Shown here: positions 35,501 to 48,240 of the stretch, piece by piece
Position numbering within the stretch: the first letter of the stretch is position 1
Layout: every line of letters starts with the position of its first letter
Source of the DNA: Dryas octopetala
Lineage: Eukaryota > Streptophyta > Magnoliopsida > Rosales > Rosaceae
Assembly (NCBI GenBank): GCA_963921425.1
Contig: OY992835.1
Location: 3,968,001 to 4,032,000, forward strand
Direction: 5' to 3'
Length of the DNA stretch: 64,000 bases
Notes under the pieces: generated by a model
What the model was told of the DNA's origin: nothing
Seen by the model: the letters and a program-made list of their open reading frames with translations, nothing else
Databases searched by the model: none
Translations under genes and position numbers: made by a program

Positions 35501-36973
35501 GTGAGTGGACAGTTTAATCGAAACGAAAACAAAAGTAAACTTTCTGTTTCAGAAAATCCTTCAAAACCACGTTTAGCTCAAAGACCTCACGTCACTCTTT
35601 AAAATCCCCCAGTTTTAAAATCATTTTCAAGCTTAAGAGTATTATTTATGAAAACCAAAGAAAAGATAACTCAAAACACGTTTCTCAAAAGCCAATCATT
35701 TAATTATCAAAGTCACAAAATAATGAAATTGAAAACTTTATAGAACTCGTAAAGTATTTCTCACATAAAAATTCATATTTAAACTCTTGAAGATACAAAT
35801 TTCATTTTCCACCATGCTATATACCCTGAATAACCTGGCCATACACCTGTGCGGAATTCCTACATCGCACAGGCAGGCAATATCCTGGCCATACACACGC
35901 ATGGAGTGAAATCCAACACGTGCAGGCAATATCCTGGCCATACACACGTGCGAATAAAATCAGCACGTGCAGGCAATCCTGGTCATACGTGCACGCAGAG
36001 AGGCCCCCAAAGGGCTAAGCATCCCGACACACGGCCCAAAGCCTATATGTGTGCCGTGATGGGTCCCAAAGACCTGTCCAAATCTGATAACCTGGAGAGT
36101 ACTGCAAAGGTGGTTTGAAAACCATTTTCCATAACCAAATTGTAAAATCATTTTCTCATCGAAAGAAAATATTATTGAAACCTTCCTTCAAACCTTAAAT
36201 CAATACGCCAAAGTGTATTATTTCAAATAAATTTAGAATACATAAAACCATTCACAATATCTCAATGCCACACAAAATAATTTCTTAAAAATGAAGAATC
36301 ACAATGAGATTATCACACATTTCGCTATCAACTCAAGACTTACTCAAAACTTTGAAAATTGATTTATTTTCAATAAATTCTTGTATAAATCATGTTTGAA
36401 ATCGTATATCTCTCTCGACTCTTAAAAGCAAATTAATTCGTCCATCTCGTATGAAAAATCGTTTAATAAGACTTAAAGTAAGAACATTAATCAAACTAAC
36501 GGAAATGTAAACTTTGAAAATCATAATCATTTATAACAAGTCCGATCCCAAAAAAATTCTAATTTAAAGTAAACAAAAATTAGTAAACAATTATGAAAAT
36601 CATAATCATACAACTCGGGATAAGCAATTAAATTCAACAATAAAGTAAACAAAATGTTTTTAAAACCAAAAGTCCACTCACAGAAATTAGTCTCGGTTCT
36701 ACGCCCTTTAAAGGATATGTATGTGGAGTCTAACGTTCCACTCGACTTCGTTCCTACGCGATTGGTGTACGATCTTCATGAATTGACCAATAACACTTCC
36801 ACAACCGCCCTAAAACTTCCCGGCTCAACCTAACCTCATTCAACATAACTAATAACGGTAACTCACTCAATAAATGCCCAAAAATAGCCCTTAATTCACG
36901 AATGGCAATGGGGGTTCGGAATCACTGTGGGTGCTGCCCAAGGTGGCTGCCCCAACTCCAAATTCAACCAATT

Positions 36974-39856
36974 TGTAACGCCCTGAACCTCGGGCCCATA
37001 AAAATACTGAACATCAAACTTTTAAATCTGTTTTCTCTTTCTTTTGAGCCATGCACAACAATGTAAGTAAATAAATACGTTTAATAAATCAGAATGTGAG
37101 CCCAAAAACATTTATATAAAATCACCGTATAAAAACAATTGAATAAAACTCTTGGGTCCCACTGCCTTGTCTACTCCTCACTGCCTCCTCAGCCTGCTTA
37201 ACCTGCAAACAACAACCACACTGCACCATATCCATGGTACACTGGGTCATTCAAACAAATAACTCGGTAAGCTCACTAGAGCTCGTATGAGTGAAATGAC
37301 GAGATAATAATTATCCTCAATAAAATCCTCAAGTTTCATACTTACCAATAATCCACAATAATATCCATAAATATTCAATCACATAATAATTTCATCACCA
37401 ATCATCCAAGCATCAAAATAAATCATAAATCATTCCCGTCTTAAATAATAATCTCAATGCATAATCATCCTTAATTCCATCCTCAAGGATTCAAGCCTAC
37501 ACTTTACCAAGTCCTAGCCAAACCAAATCCTAGCAATCAAATGCACACAAGCACACAAAGCAACGAAATAGACTATCTAATTTCACTCACGTCGCTCTTT
37601 GAAATCCCCCTAATCTCACTCACATCACTCTTTGCAATCCCCCAGCTTTAAAACCTTTTTACAAATCCAGTTTTGAAAATCGTCTCAAATAAACCTCGAT
37701 ATACTGAAAAAGCAATAAAACTTCCAAACTGAGAAATAACAAACCTGAACTGAAATTTATCTTTATAACTGATATACCGGAACACTTGTACTTTAAACTC
37801 ACACCATACTTGTACCCATACTGTAAACAATGTCCTGGCCACAATCCCACGCACGGGCAGGCTCAAATCCTGGCCACAATCTTGTACGGATGACCCTTCC
37901 GCACGAGCAGGCTCGTATCCTGGCCACAATCTCGTACGAAGGGGGTCACTCCGCACGAGCAGGCTCGTATCCTGGCCACAATCTCGTACGAAGGGGTCTC
38001 TCCGCACGAGCAGGCTCGTATCTTGGCCACAATCTCGTACGGAGGGGTCTCTCCGCCACAATCTCGTACGGAGGGGTCTCTCCGCACGAGCAGGCTCGTA
38101 TCCTGGCCACAATCTCGTACGGAGGGGTCTCTCTGCACGAGCAGGCTCACCCAATCAGTACTCGCATTTCCAACTCACAACATTCCACCCACAATTACTC
38201 CGAACTATGCCGAATCCTTCCGAAATTAATCCCCGCTTATAAACCATCACTTGTCTGTCACTCGAAACATACTGACATTTCCTCAATAATTAATTTGATC
38301 ATTTTGTATATAATAACTGCCTAATCATCAATCATTAACCTCGACTATAAATAATCCTTCTCTAATTTGGTGACTCTCCTCTAAGCAACTCTATAATTCC
38401 CAATTAATTCTTTCGCCTCAAATCCTCGTCAATTCATTCTCCTAATTCAAATCCTACACCTAATCTTCTCTAACGTAAAGCAGCAAATCTACAAAATAGA
38501 CAATTAAACCACGGTACTCAACAATACAAGCAGATAAGTTTCACTTACAATTTAACTACGTAAAATACCGAAATACCCTTCACGGTGCCATTGCTCGGAT
38601 ACCAAATCCGGCAGCATAACGGCATCGGAAATGAGATTTCCCGAGCCCGTGTACCTGTTAAGACCAGACAACCAACTTTTAAATATTCAGGGTTCACAAT
38701 TTGGCCATTCAACGACCGAAATGGACGGTAACCACCACGCACGGTGGCTGCCCAGCCCCAACTACACAAAACACTCACCAACACGTAAACAGACCCTGGG
38801 GTTGGTCTCTAGAAGTCCTGGGGAGGCTGATTAACAAGAAAAAACCACCCATCTCGCCGCCACAAGTGGCGGAGCCGATGGTGGCAGCGGCAGCACATCC
38901 AAAGAAAATGATTTTTCAACTGAAAATCAACCCAAATTCAACCTAGGCGCTTCAATTGGATGAAAAACAACTCAGAAAACATTCAAATAGGCTCAATTCA
39001 AAGTCGACCCGAAATGGTGCCAAACCCCATAAATTAAATTTCCAAATTTCACAAAATTGACCAATCCAACCAAGGGGAAAACAAAGCCCTTACCTTGAGG
39101 GTCGTTTTTGACAACTGGACCGACCGCCAAAAGTCGCCGGAAGTGGCCGGAATCGACAGTGGAAGCAGACGGCCTTGAGTTGTCGATTCGCCGCCATGGG
39201 AGGTCGCCGGAGCAAAGGAGTGGCACAGCTGAACTCGCCGGAGCCTGGGGAAGGAGACCCAAGTGGTCCGGCGTCGTAACTCCGTCGAAAAACGCGGATC
39301 GCCGACGAGGACGTTTTCTGTCTCGCGTCGATTCTCCGTCTACGGTGGTTGGCCGGCGATGAAGAAGGCCGCCGGAGGTCGGCGACGGCGAGAGGAACTC
39401 GCCGGTACCCGCCGTTGGTCGAGGGGTGGCCGGACGGCGAAACTGCCGAGGGGAGAGGGCAGGCGGAGATAGAGAGAGAGGAGAGTGAAGGGAGACGCGG
39501 GGGAGAGGAGAGAGAGAGTGTCCCAGAAATTTCTAGATTTTGGGTATTTAAAACCCACTCATACAAAATTACGAAATTGCCCTCCCCTTCAAATGCTCGT
39601 AACTTTCAAACTGTAACTCCAAATGATGCGTGCTACGTGTTTACGAACTCGTGGGATCGAGACCTATCCAACGTGCCCAAAGTCCAAGGCGAAAGCCCTC
39701 TAGTTTTAAAAGTCAACTTTTGGGTCAAGCCCAATTTAAAACAAAAATTAAAAATTAAACCAAATCCTTTTTAATTTCCAAATAAATTCCCAAAATCCTT
39801 AAAACAAATTTGCAAAATATTTAAAATAACTATCTGAAAAAATACGGGGTCTCACA
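36974..39856 (-). mobile_element. S-family solo LTR S2 inside P3
   Basis: On the plus strand it starts TGTAACGCCCTGAACCTCGG and ends ACGGGGTCTCACA, with a perfect duplication caatt (36969-36973 and 39857-39861). It is 2883 bp with no internal coding region. It is the innermost layer of the nest. A 51-bp minisatellite is at 37850-38150, a reverse donor-like site near 39092, and GC-rich plus GA-rich leader sequence at 39100-39530. Confidence 0.92.
37850..38150. repeat. 51-bp minisatellite in S2
   Basis: Five to six copies containing gcacgagcaggctcgtatcc and ccacaatctcgtacg; gcacgag recurs at 37901, 37953, 38004, 38084 and 38135, one unit being partly duplicated. Predicted frames across it are spurious. 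Confidence 0.9.
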
Positions 39857-42800
39857 CAATTAAATTTAATTTCAACCAAACCCACCAATTTTGTCAGTCC
39901 TAAACAATTATTGAGTCTCCTAGCTAGGGACGAAATTTGTCCTAGACAAAACCAAAATTACTATAAGACTCAGCCCATCCTCAGCAGACCCGAATGGGTT
40001 TCCAACCTTGCAAATCAAACTTCCCAAAACTCAAATTTCTCTAAATTTACTCCAAATTTCTGTTTCTACTCGACAAATGAGGTTCTTAGAGATGTAATTT
40101 GTATAAGAAAACAACAATAATGGCCTCTAACTCTGAGATTCAAAGGGAACCCGAAAATGGCCTTTAACCCTTATATTCCATCTTCAGCAATTTCTCAAAC
40201 TTAAACAACTAAACCATAAGAGGGTGAAAGCCCAATAGAAGAGGAAGAAAACTCACCTAACATGGAGGTGTTTGGCACCGAAAATTGGTCAGAATCCGGC
40301 GAGACAAAAGGGAGCCAAACTGCTGGGTTTTTCTAGGTTTTCTGTGCGTGCGGCTGAGCTGGCTGGAGGAGCGTTGGGGGAGGTCGCCGACCTGAGGGAA
40401 GGTCACCGGAGAGTGGCGACTGGGAGGGGAGGCCGGCGTTGATGGCCGGTGCTGCGCACAGAGGGAGAGAGCAGAGAGAGAACACAGGGAGAATGAGAAC
40501 GAGGAGAGAGAGAGCAGGCTCTGGGGGGAGGGTGGTCGGCGCCTGGGGGGTGTGCTCGTCAGAGGTCGAGGCCGGCAGGGTCGTCGGTGACGGTAAGTGG
40601 TGGTGGCTGGGTGGTGCCGGTGTGCAGGGGTGAGGAGACACGAAGAGAAAGGGGGGTGCGGGGAGAGAAAAATAAAAGGAGAGAGAAGTGTGTAGGAAAT
40701 TCCAGAGAGAGAGAAAAATCAAATTTTGGGTATTTAAAAACCCACTTTTATAAATTTACAAAATTACCCCTCACTTCACATGTCCGTATATTTTAAACTG
40801 TAACTCGAAACGACGCGTGCTACGTGTCTATGAAATCGTGGGCTCGAAACCTATCCAACGGACCCAAAGTCAAAATCAAAAACCCACTAGTTTTAAAAGT
40901 CAACTTTTGGGTCAAGCCCAAATTAAAACGAAAATTAACAATTAAATCAAAACCTTTTTATTTTTCAAATAAATCTCAAAATCTCTAAAATACAATTCAA
41001 CATCTTTTTTAAAAAAATCTCTTAAAAACACAATTAAATAAAAATTTAATTTCTAGTGAAAATTTGGGTCGGGTCGTTATACTCATCTTTAGGAAACCCA
41101 AAAGTGGATGTTAGATTTGAATGTATGAGAAGATTTGAGAAATTTTTATATATATTTGGTTAATTTTGGGCTTGAGACAGCCACCTTGGGCGACAACCAA
41201 TTTGGTTTCAAACCCCTACTGATATTTCATGATTTTAGGAGTTTTTAGGAAAATTTTGAGTGAGTTATCGATCTTGGTTAGGTTGTTTTTTGTTAGGTTG
41301 AGCCGGGAAGCTTTCAGAGTGTTTATGTAGCTATTTGTGGGTTTAAATTGTACGTCGTAAAGCATTATGCCAGACGAAAGATAAGCATGACGTTAGGTCT
41401 CGTATACACACACACACTTTAAATATTGTCAAGTCGAAACTAATTGTATTTTTTATTTTTATTTTATAGGCGAGACGACCGTGGCTCGTGACGATCCGGC
41501 GGAGGATCGAAGCTAGGGCTATCTTTGTGAGTGGATTCTTGTTTTTTTAAATGATTTATGAAATTCGTAATTTGATTTGGATATAAAGTTTTAATTCAGA
41601 AATGAAAGTTTAATTAGACTTTTTAGTTTTTCTAGAGAGTTTATGAAAATCTCATCAATCATTTCATACTTAACGTTTTGAAATTTATTTTGGGATTTAA
41701 TCAATGGTGTTAGATTTGGGTTTCAAATTGCTATAATAAATAAGCTTTATTTTAAACATAGTTTTACACATTCGTCTTTATGAGTTGTTGGATGTTAGAA
41801 ATGAAACTAGTTTATTATTTTTTTATATATACGCATGGATTATTGCATATTTTTATTTATGATCAAACGTTTTGATTCGTTTTATGTATTTGAATGTGAT
41901 TTATTGAGGACTAATTTACTAGTTTTGTTCATACATTTTGGTTTGAAGATTTAAAGTTCTGAGAATGTTATAAAGATATTTTCTATTGGTGGAATAAGAG
42001 ATTTTGTTTGGTTATGGGAAATAGTTTCAAACCACCTTTTCAGTACCCTCCAGATTATCGGATTGGATAGGTCTTTGGGACCCATTACGACACACACATA
42101 GGCTTTGGGCCATGTGTCGTAATGCTTGACCCTTTGGAGGTGGCTCTACGTGCACGTAAGATAGGATTTCTGGCTCTGCATGCGTATGACAGATTCTCGG
42201 CACTGCGCATGTATGACAGGTTCTATGGGTAACTGACTTGGTGTGTTTTATTATAAATGTATTATACGGTTTTAGTGCGATCGTTCTTTTTAAATTTATA
42301 AGCTATTCATAATTTTAATGTTTGAAATTTTTTTTATAAAAGGTTTATTCTTTGGTTTGGTTTATTAAAATATGATAGCAACTTTGAACGTATTTCTGAA
42401 AGCATTTTAAAACTGGGGGATTTCAAAGAGCGACGTGAGGTCTTAGAGTTTAAATTTGACTTTTAAAGATTCATGAAAAGATAAACGACATTTATTTTCC
42501 GTACTTATAAATTGTCCACTCACTGAGTTTATCTCACAATTTTTCTTGTTTGTCTTAAATTGTTTCCCCCCGGGGCGTAGCTTTGGTGGAGGTCGAGCCA
42601 ATTACGTCGAGGCATAACGTCTATTTTCTTTATTCGGATCTTGTAGGCATCTCTTTCATGTTGAAAGTTCATTTTTACTTTAAATGTAAAATTTGTTGTA
42701 GTAGAAGTAGTAGCTCTGAAAACCCATACTGGAACTTTATGTTATTGTGGTGTTGTTGGGTCTCAGACCCCTTTTGGTTGTGATAGAGGCGGCTGATGTT

Positions 42801-43254
42801 TTTAGAAGTGTTTTTACAGGTTCATAAATTTTGGGTTAGTCCATTTTCAGGGGAGGTTTTGCCGAATTTTCGGTAGGATTTTTTCTTGATTTTGGATTCC
42901 CACAGGACCTCTCAGAGTTCTAGGGTGGAATCCAGGGGCGGTCTTGTCATCATGTCAAAAGGTTTTGTTTGTGTGGCTTTGAGATATTATGAATGGTTTT
43001 GTTTGGTGGAGAGTAAATGTTAAATTTGATTTTAATATTTATATTTTGGAAGCTTTAACTTTATTTATGGGTGTAACTAGTTTTCTTGGTTATTAAATTA
43101 AGTTTTGATTTGGGTTTCGAATCCATAATTTAAGTATAAATCTTCTCATAAGCATGTGTTGATGATGTTGCATACGTAGTGATGAATTTGAATATACAAG
43201 AGGCATTATATTGTGAAACAATGATAGTTATGAGTTAGTTTTGAGAACGTTGTG

Positions 43255-43575
43255 TTAGAGCTTCGTGCGAGGATACCTGCATGCTCGTGCATTGATTCGC
43301 TCTGCACGGGAAGTGGCGAGCCCATTCACCTGCCTGCTCATGCATTGATTCGCTCTGCACGAGAAGTGGTGAGCATTCCTGCCTGCTCGTGCATCGATTT
43401 GCTCTGCACAAAAAGTGGCGAGCATTTCTGCCTGCTCGTGCATCGATTCGCTCTGCACGAGAAGTGGCGAGCTTACCTACCTGCTCATGCATCGATTCGC
43501 TCTGCACGGGAAGTGGCGAGCTTATCTGCCTGCTCATGCATCGAGATCACTTTGCACGAGATGTGGCGAGCTTAA
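43255..43575. repeat. 49-bp minisatellite in P1
   Basis: About six copies containing cgattcgctctgcacg and gtggcgag; tctgcac recurs at 43302, 43354, 43403, 43452 and 43501. The same unit, reverse-complemented, makes up the array in S3. Confidence 0.92.
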
Positions 43576-44388
43576 TTACCTAAGTATGTGACTGCGGCTT
43601 TCCCGGATACTAATATAATGTGATGTTTCATTTTATGGCCTAGAGATGGATGGTTTGCATGAATGACAATAGAGAATTTGAGTTAATTACATTATTGTCT
43701 ACTTTGGCGTGATATCATGTTTAATCGTTTACCTTGTATGTTTTTTTGAAGTTCTTTTCGGATCAATTGTGTTTACTTAAATTATGAAAATGTTTATGTG
43801 AACTAATCGTTGATTTTTTTTGAAAAGGAGTTTTGACAGGGTTTTAAAACTGGGGGATTTCAAAGAGCGGCGTGAGGTCTTAGAGTTTACATTTGACTTT
43901 TAATGATTCGTGAAAAGATAAATGACAATTATTTTTCCGTACTTATAAATTGTCCACTCACTGAGTTTATCTCACAATTTTCTTGTTTTGTCTTAAATTG
44001 TTTCCCCCCAGGCCATAGCATTGGTGGAGGTCGAGCCAATTACGTCGAGGCATAGCGTCCATTTTCTTTACTTGGACTTTGTTGGCATTGCTTCCATTTT
44101 GGAAGTTCCTTTTTATTGTAACTGTAAAATTTGTTCTAGTAGAAGTAGTGGCTCTGAAAACCATACTGGAACCTTATGCTTTTGTGGTGTTGCTTGCGTC
44201 TGAGACTTTCTTTTGGTTGTGGTAGAGACGGCTGATATTTTTAGAAATGTTTTTACAGGTTAATAAATTTTGGGTTAGTCCATTTTCAGGGGAGGTTATG
44301 CCGAATTTTCGGTAGGATTTTCTTTGATTTTGGATTCCCACAGGACCCTCTCCGAGATTCAGGGTCGAATCCGGAGGCGGTCTTGTCA

Positions 44389-45448
44389 AATTACTATGAA
44401 AATGATCTAAATTCTTATTTAGACATCAGTTTTGTTATATTTATCGATATGGTAATACCATTAAATGTATTTTTTTATGCTTTGTATATCATATTTTATG
44501 TGATTTTGGATATGTAAACTACCTTAGATACCGTGGACCAACCTGTGCGGTTTTGTGTGTTCTCCACATATTGGACATGCATTATATCCTTTTACGACAC
44601 AGCCAGATAAGTTACCATAAGCTGGAAAATCGTTTATTGTCCATAACAGTACAACCTTTAGAGTGAAATACTCTCATTTGTATGCATCATACACTCCTAC
44701 AACTCCCTTCTATAGAGTTTTTAAATCATCAATCAAAGGTACTAGGTAAACGTCTATATCACTTCCAGGTTGTTTAGGGCCAAAAATCAATAGACTCAGC
44801 ATCGTGAACTTTCTTTTCATACACAACCATGGTGGAAGGCTATAAGTGACAAGTAGAACTGGGCAGCAACTGTATTTAATGCTTAAAGAACTATGGGGAT
44901 TGAAATCGTCAGATGCAAGTGCGAGCCTAAGGTTTCTAGGATCTTCAGCAAATTAATTCAGGCCACTTATAGTCCACTAACTTCCAAGATGGAGAATCTG
45001 CAGGATGTCACATCTTACCATCTTTCACTCTTTTATCAGAATGCCAAGTCAAACTCTCGGATGTTTTACTAGACTGAAACATCTTTTTAAACCTTGGGAT
45101 AATGGGAAAGTACCACAACACCTTCGCAGGCACCCCCTCCTTAACAGTTGAATCCTTACTTAACTTTCACCTTGACACACTACAGTTAGGGCAATTAATC
45201 TCATCCGCATGCTCATTTCTATACAAGATGTAGTCAGTAGGGTATGCATGTATTTTCTCATAGTCCATCCCTAAAGCACACAAAATCTTCTTTGCCTCGT
45301 ACATAGATGTGGGTATGTTATTACTTGATGGAAGAAAATCTTCGAAGGCAATCAAGTAGTCAGTGAAACTTGCATCACTCAATGCATGCTTCGCTTTCAA
45401 ATTGGACAATCTTACCAGTGCTCCCAACTTGGTGAATTTATCACAACC
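44389..45448 (-). pseudogene. TNP2-like: Middle part of CACTA TNP2 (Transposase_21 region) with intron edge
   Basis: The exon (45448-44523) continues the N-terminal piece exactly across S3. It encodes GALVRLSNLKAKHALSD, PTSMYEAKKILCALGMDYEK and CPNCSVSR. After further sequence it encodes SPSWK-type, LPPWLCMKR, DDLKTL and LWTINDFPAYGNLSG blocks, all typical of TNP2. It then ends at a plausible donor AAG|GTAGTT (44522/44523); 44389-44522 would be intron. It is dead: in-frame TGA (45008-45010), about 4 extra bases near 44955 that shift the frame, TAG (44710-44712) and TGA (44674-44676). Confidence 0.88.
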
Positions 45449-48240
45449 TGAAACGCCCCGAACCTCGGGCCTATGAAAATACTGAACATCAAACTGTTAA
45501 ATCTGTTTTCTCTTACTTTTGAGCCATGCACAACAACATAAGTAAATATAATTCTGTCAAAAACATTTTAAACAAACCACTGAGTAAAAACAATTAAATA
45601 AATCTTTCTGGGTTCCACTGCCTCGTCTTCTCCTCACTGCCTCCTCAGCCTGCTTAACCTGCAAAACACAAATCCTACACCACATCCATGGTGTACCGGG
45701 TTATACAACAAACCCGATAAGCTCACTAGAGCTCGTATAAGTGAAATGACACAATAATAATTTGTCCTCAATAACTTCCTCAATCCCCAAACTCAAAAAT
45801 AATCCACAAAATATTCATACCTACTCAAATCACATCACAATTTCATCAACAATTATCCAAGCATCAAGATAAACAATAATTCCTCATATTCTCATCAAAT
45901 TCCACCATTAATAATAATAATCATTATGTCATTCAATTGCCTAAACGTCAACTATTAACCTAAATCTCGAATCGTTCATTTTCTAACTCATAACCTCAAT
46001 GCATAATTCGTTTGTCAATGTTCATCCTCAAGATTCAAGCCTACACTTACCAAGTCCTAGCCAAACCAAATCCTAGCAAACAAATGCACACAAGCACACA
46101 AAGCAACAAAACAACTATCTAATTTCACTCACGTCACTCTTTGAGATCCCTCTAATCTCACTCTTTGGAATCCCCCAGCTTTAAAACCTTTCCACAAATC
46201 CATTTTCGAAAATTATCTCAAAACTATAAATCAACCTCTGAAGAACAACTGATACTCTCAAAATACTCCACCTCTAAAACTTCACACCACACTAATACCC
46301 GGAGAACTGTCGGTCATAATACTGCGGTAACTAAACTCGCCACATCTCGTGCATAGGCACGAGCAGGCAGATAAGCTCGTCACTTCCCGTGCAGAGCGAA
46401 TCGATGCACAGGCAGGCAGGTGTGCTCGCCACTTCTCGTGCAGAGCGTATCGATGCACGAGCAGGCAGGATGCTCGCCACTTCTCGTGCAGAGCGGATCG
46501 ATGCACGAGCAGGCAGGATGCTCGCCACTTCTCGTGCAGAGCGTATCAATACACGAGCAGGCAGGAATACTCGCCACTACTCGTGCAGAGCGAATCAATA
46601 CACGAGCAGGCAGGTAACTAGGCTCGCCACTTCCCGTACAGAGCGTATCAATGCACGGGCAGGCAGGATTTCCCCGCGCAACCTCAATCACAACATTCCC
46701 AAACCATCTCATAACTATCCTTGTCTCACAATATAACGCCTCTTACTATTTGTCTGAAATACACCGAATCTTTTCCGAAGTTGACTCCTACTCACGACCC
46801 ATCACATTGTCTGTCCCTCAAATCATACTAACATTTCCTCAATAATTAATTTGATCGTTTTGTATAATAACTGCCTAATCATCGTTCACTAACCTCGACA
46901 ATGAACATTCCTTTCTCTAATTCATCGATTATCCTCAAAGCAATTCTATAATTCCCCAATTAATTCTTTAGCCTCAAATTCTCGTCAATTCATTTTCCTA
47001 AATCAAATCCTACCCTTAGTCTTCCTAACATAAAGCAACAACCACACAAAACAGATCATTCGATAACAGTACTCTACATTACAATCCAATAAGCATCATT
47101 CACAGTTCCACTGCTCGGATACCAAATCCGGCAGCATAACGGCATCGGGAATGATATTTCCCGAATCTGTATACCTGTTAAGACCAGACAACCAATATTT
47201 AAATATTCAGGTTTCACAATTTGGCCGTTCAATGACCGAAATGGGCGGTAACCACCACGCACGGTGGCTGCCCAGCCTCAAATTACACACAATACTCCCA
47301 ACACATAAACAGACCCTAGGGTTGGCCTCTAAGAGTCCTGGGGAGGCGGATTAACAAGAAAAACCACCCAACTCGCCGCCACAAATGGCGGAGCCGACGG
47401 TGGCAGCGGCGACACAAACTTAAAAATGCCCAAATTCAACTCCAAACAATCCTAATCATATAGTAGAACCTTTAATTGCACAAAAACAACACGAATTTGA
47501 GTCCAATTCCAAGATATTTGAAAATAACATAAACCCTAAAATCGAATTTCTAAAATCACAAAATTGAACATCGACACCTTAGGGGAAAGATTACCCGTAC
47601 CTAGAGGATCGATTTTGTCAACTGGATCGACAGCCAAATCTCGCCGGAAATGGCCGAAACTGGCCGGAGAAGACGATCGGACAACCATCTTCGATCCGCC
47701 GCCGTTTGGGGTCATCGGAGCATGGGGTAACCACTGGGAGACTCGCCGTGGCCTGGGGAAGAGAACCCAGGTGGTCCGGCGCCGCAACTCCGTCGGAAAA
47801 CGCAGATCGCCGGCGGGGTGGCTCGGCCCCGTTTCACGTCGTTTCTCCGTCATGGGTGATCAGCTGGAAAAACGGAGACCACCGGGAGAGAGAGGGGAGG
47901 GAGGCGATGGCGGCAGGCCAAAACCCGAGTCCAGCCGCCGTCGGACGCGCCGGTGACAGGCGCGGCGAGGGTGAGGGGCGAGAGAGACAGGCACGGGGAG
48001 AGAGGAGAGAGAGAGTGAGTGAATAAAAAAAATCTGACTTTTTGGGTTTTTAAAACCCCCTTTCATAAAAATTACAAGTTTGCCACTCGCTTCAAAAGCC
48101 CGTATCTTTCAAACCGTAGCTCCGATTGACGCGTGCCGCGCGTCTACGAACTCGTGGACTCGAGACCTTTCCAACGTGCCCAAAGTCAAAGACGAAAGTC
48201 CATTATTTTTAAAAGTCAAACTTTGGGTCAGGTCGTTACA
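45449..48240 (-). mobile_element. Solo LTR S3 with mixed S/P termini, inside TNP2 coding sequence
   Basis: On the plus strand it starts TGAAACGCCCCGAACCTCGG (S-type) and ends TTGGGTCAGGTCGTTACA (P-type). The duplication caacc is perfect (45444-45448 and 48241-48245). It is 2792 bp with no coding domain. Removing it with one copy of the duplication puts the two flanking TNP2 pieces back in the same frame, confirming the boundaries. A 48-bp minisatellite lies at 46340-46670, and a reverse donor-like site near 47601. Confidence 0.92.
46340..46670. repeat. 48-bp minisatellite in S3
   Basis: Six to seven copies containing atgcacgagcaggcagg and ctcgccacttctcgtg; gcagagcg recurs at 46391, 46440, 46488, 46536 and 46585. 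It is the reverse complement of the P1 array. Confidence 0.92.

Larger units (their letters stand above)
35096..41081 (-). mobile_element. P-family solo LTR P3 inside P2, containing S2
   Basis: On the plus strand it starts TGACAGGACCGCCCCCGG and ends GGGTCGGGTCGTTATA, i.e. a P element in reverse, with the terminal CA changed to TA. The duplication ctcat is perfect (35091-35095 and 41082-41086). Without S2 it is 3098 bp. It carries short tandem repeats with atcctggccatac (about 35835-35985), the 75-bp module (about 35998-36080), a reverse donor-like site near 40255, and GA-rich sequence at 40450-40720. Confidence 0.9.
33845..42949 (+). mobile_element. P-family solo LTR P2 inside P1, containing P3 and S2
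   Basis: Starts TGTAACGACCCGACC and ends GCGGTCTTGTCA, with a perfect duplication tcatg (33840-33844 and 42950-42954). Without P3 it is 3114 bp. An A-rich stretch lies at 33938-34010, CT runs near 34317-34380, a donor-like CAG|GTGGGT near 34757, and an exon-like block at 41470-41515 (tttatag before, gtgagtgg after). The 75-bp module with gggacccattacgacacac is at about 42085-42140. No coding domain. Confidence 0.9.
31959..44388 (+). mobile_element. P-family solo LTR P1, containing nested P2, P3 and S2
   Basis: Starts TGTAATGACCCGACCC and ends GGTCTTGTCA, with a perfect duplication aatta on both sides (31954-31958 and 44389-44393). Without P2 and one copy of its duplication it is 3320 bp. It has no gag, pol, PBS or PPT, so it is read as a solo LTR. 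Internal landmarks: CT runs (32345-32425, 32512-32584), splice-donor-like GAG|GTGGGT near 32809, a block with GACGATCCGGTGGAGGATTG (33460-33490) preceded by ttatag, and a minisatellite at 43255-43575. The strand is a convention. Confidence 0.9.

Noticed and set aside
37648-38324. Frames of up to 168 codons with a repeated RAGSYLGHNLVRR or AERPLRTRLWPGYE pattern
   Set aside because: They are the 51-bp minisatellite read in several frames; 51 is a multiple of 3, which keeps frames open by chance.
46340-46670. Regularly spaced repeats that might suggest a CRISPR array
   Set aside because: The repeats are head-to-tail with no unique spacers and lie in a plant LTR; this is a minisatellite.
43235-46712. 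Repeated frames such as CSCIDSLCTGSGE and QSESMHEQAG in P1 and S3
   Set aside because: These are the 48-49 bp minisatellites. They appear in several frames on both strands and the unit is noncoding.
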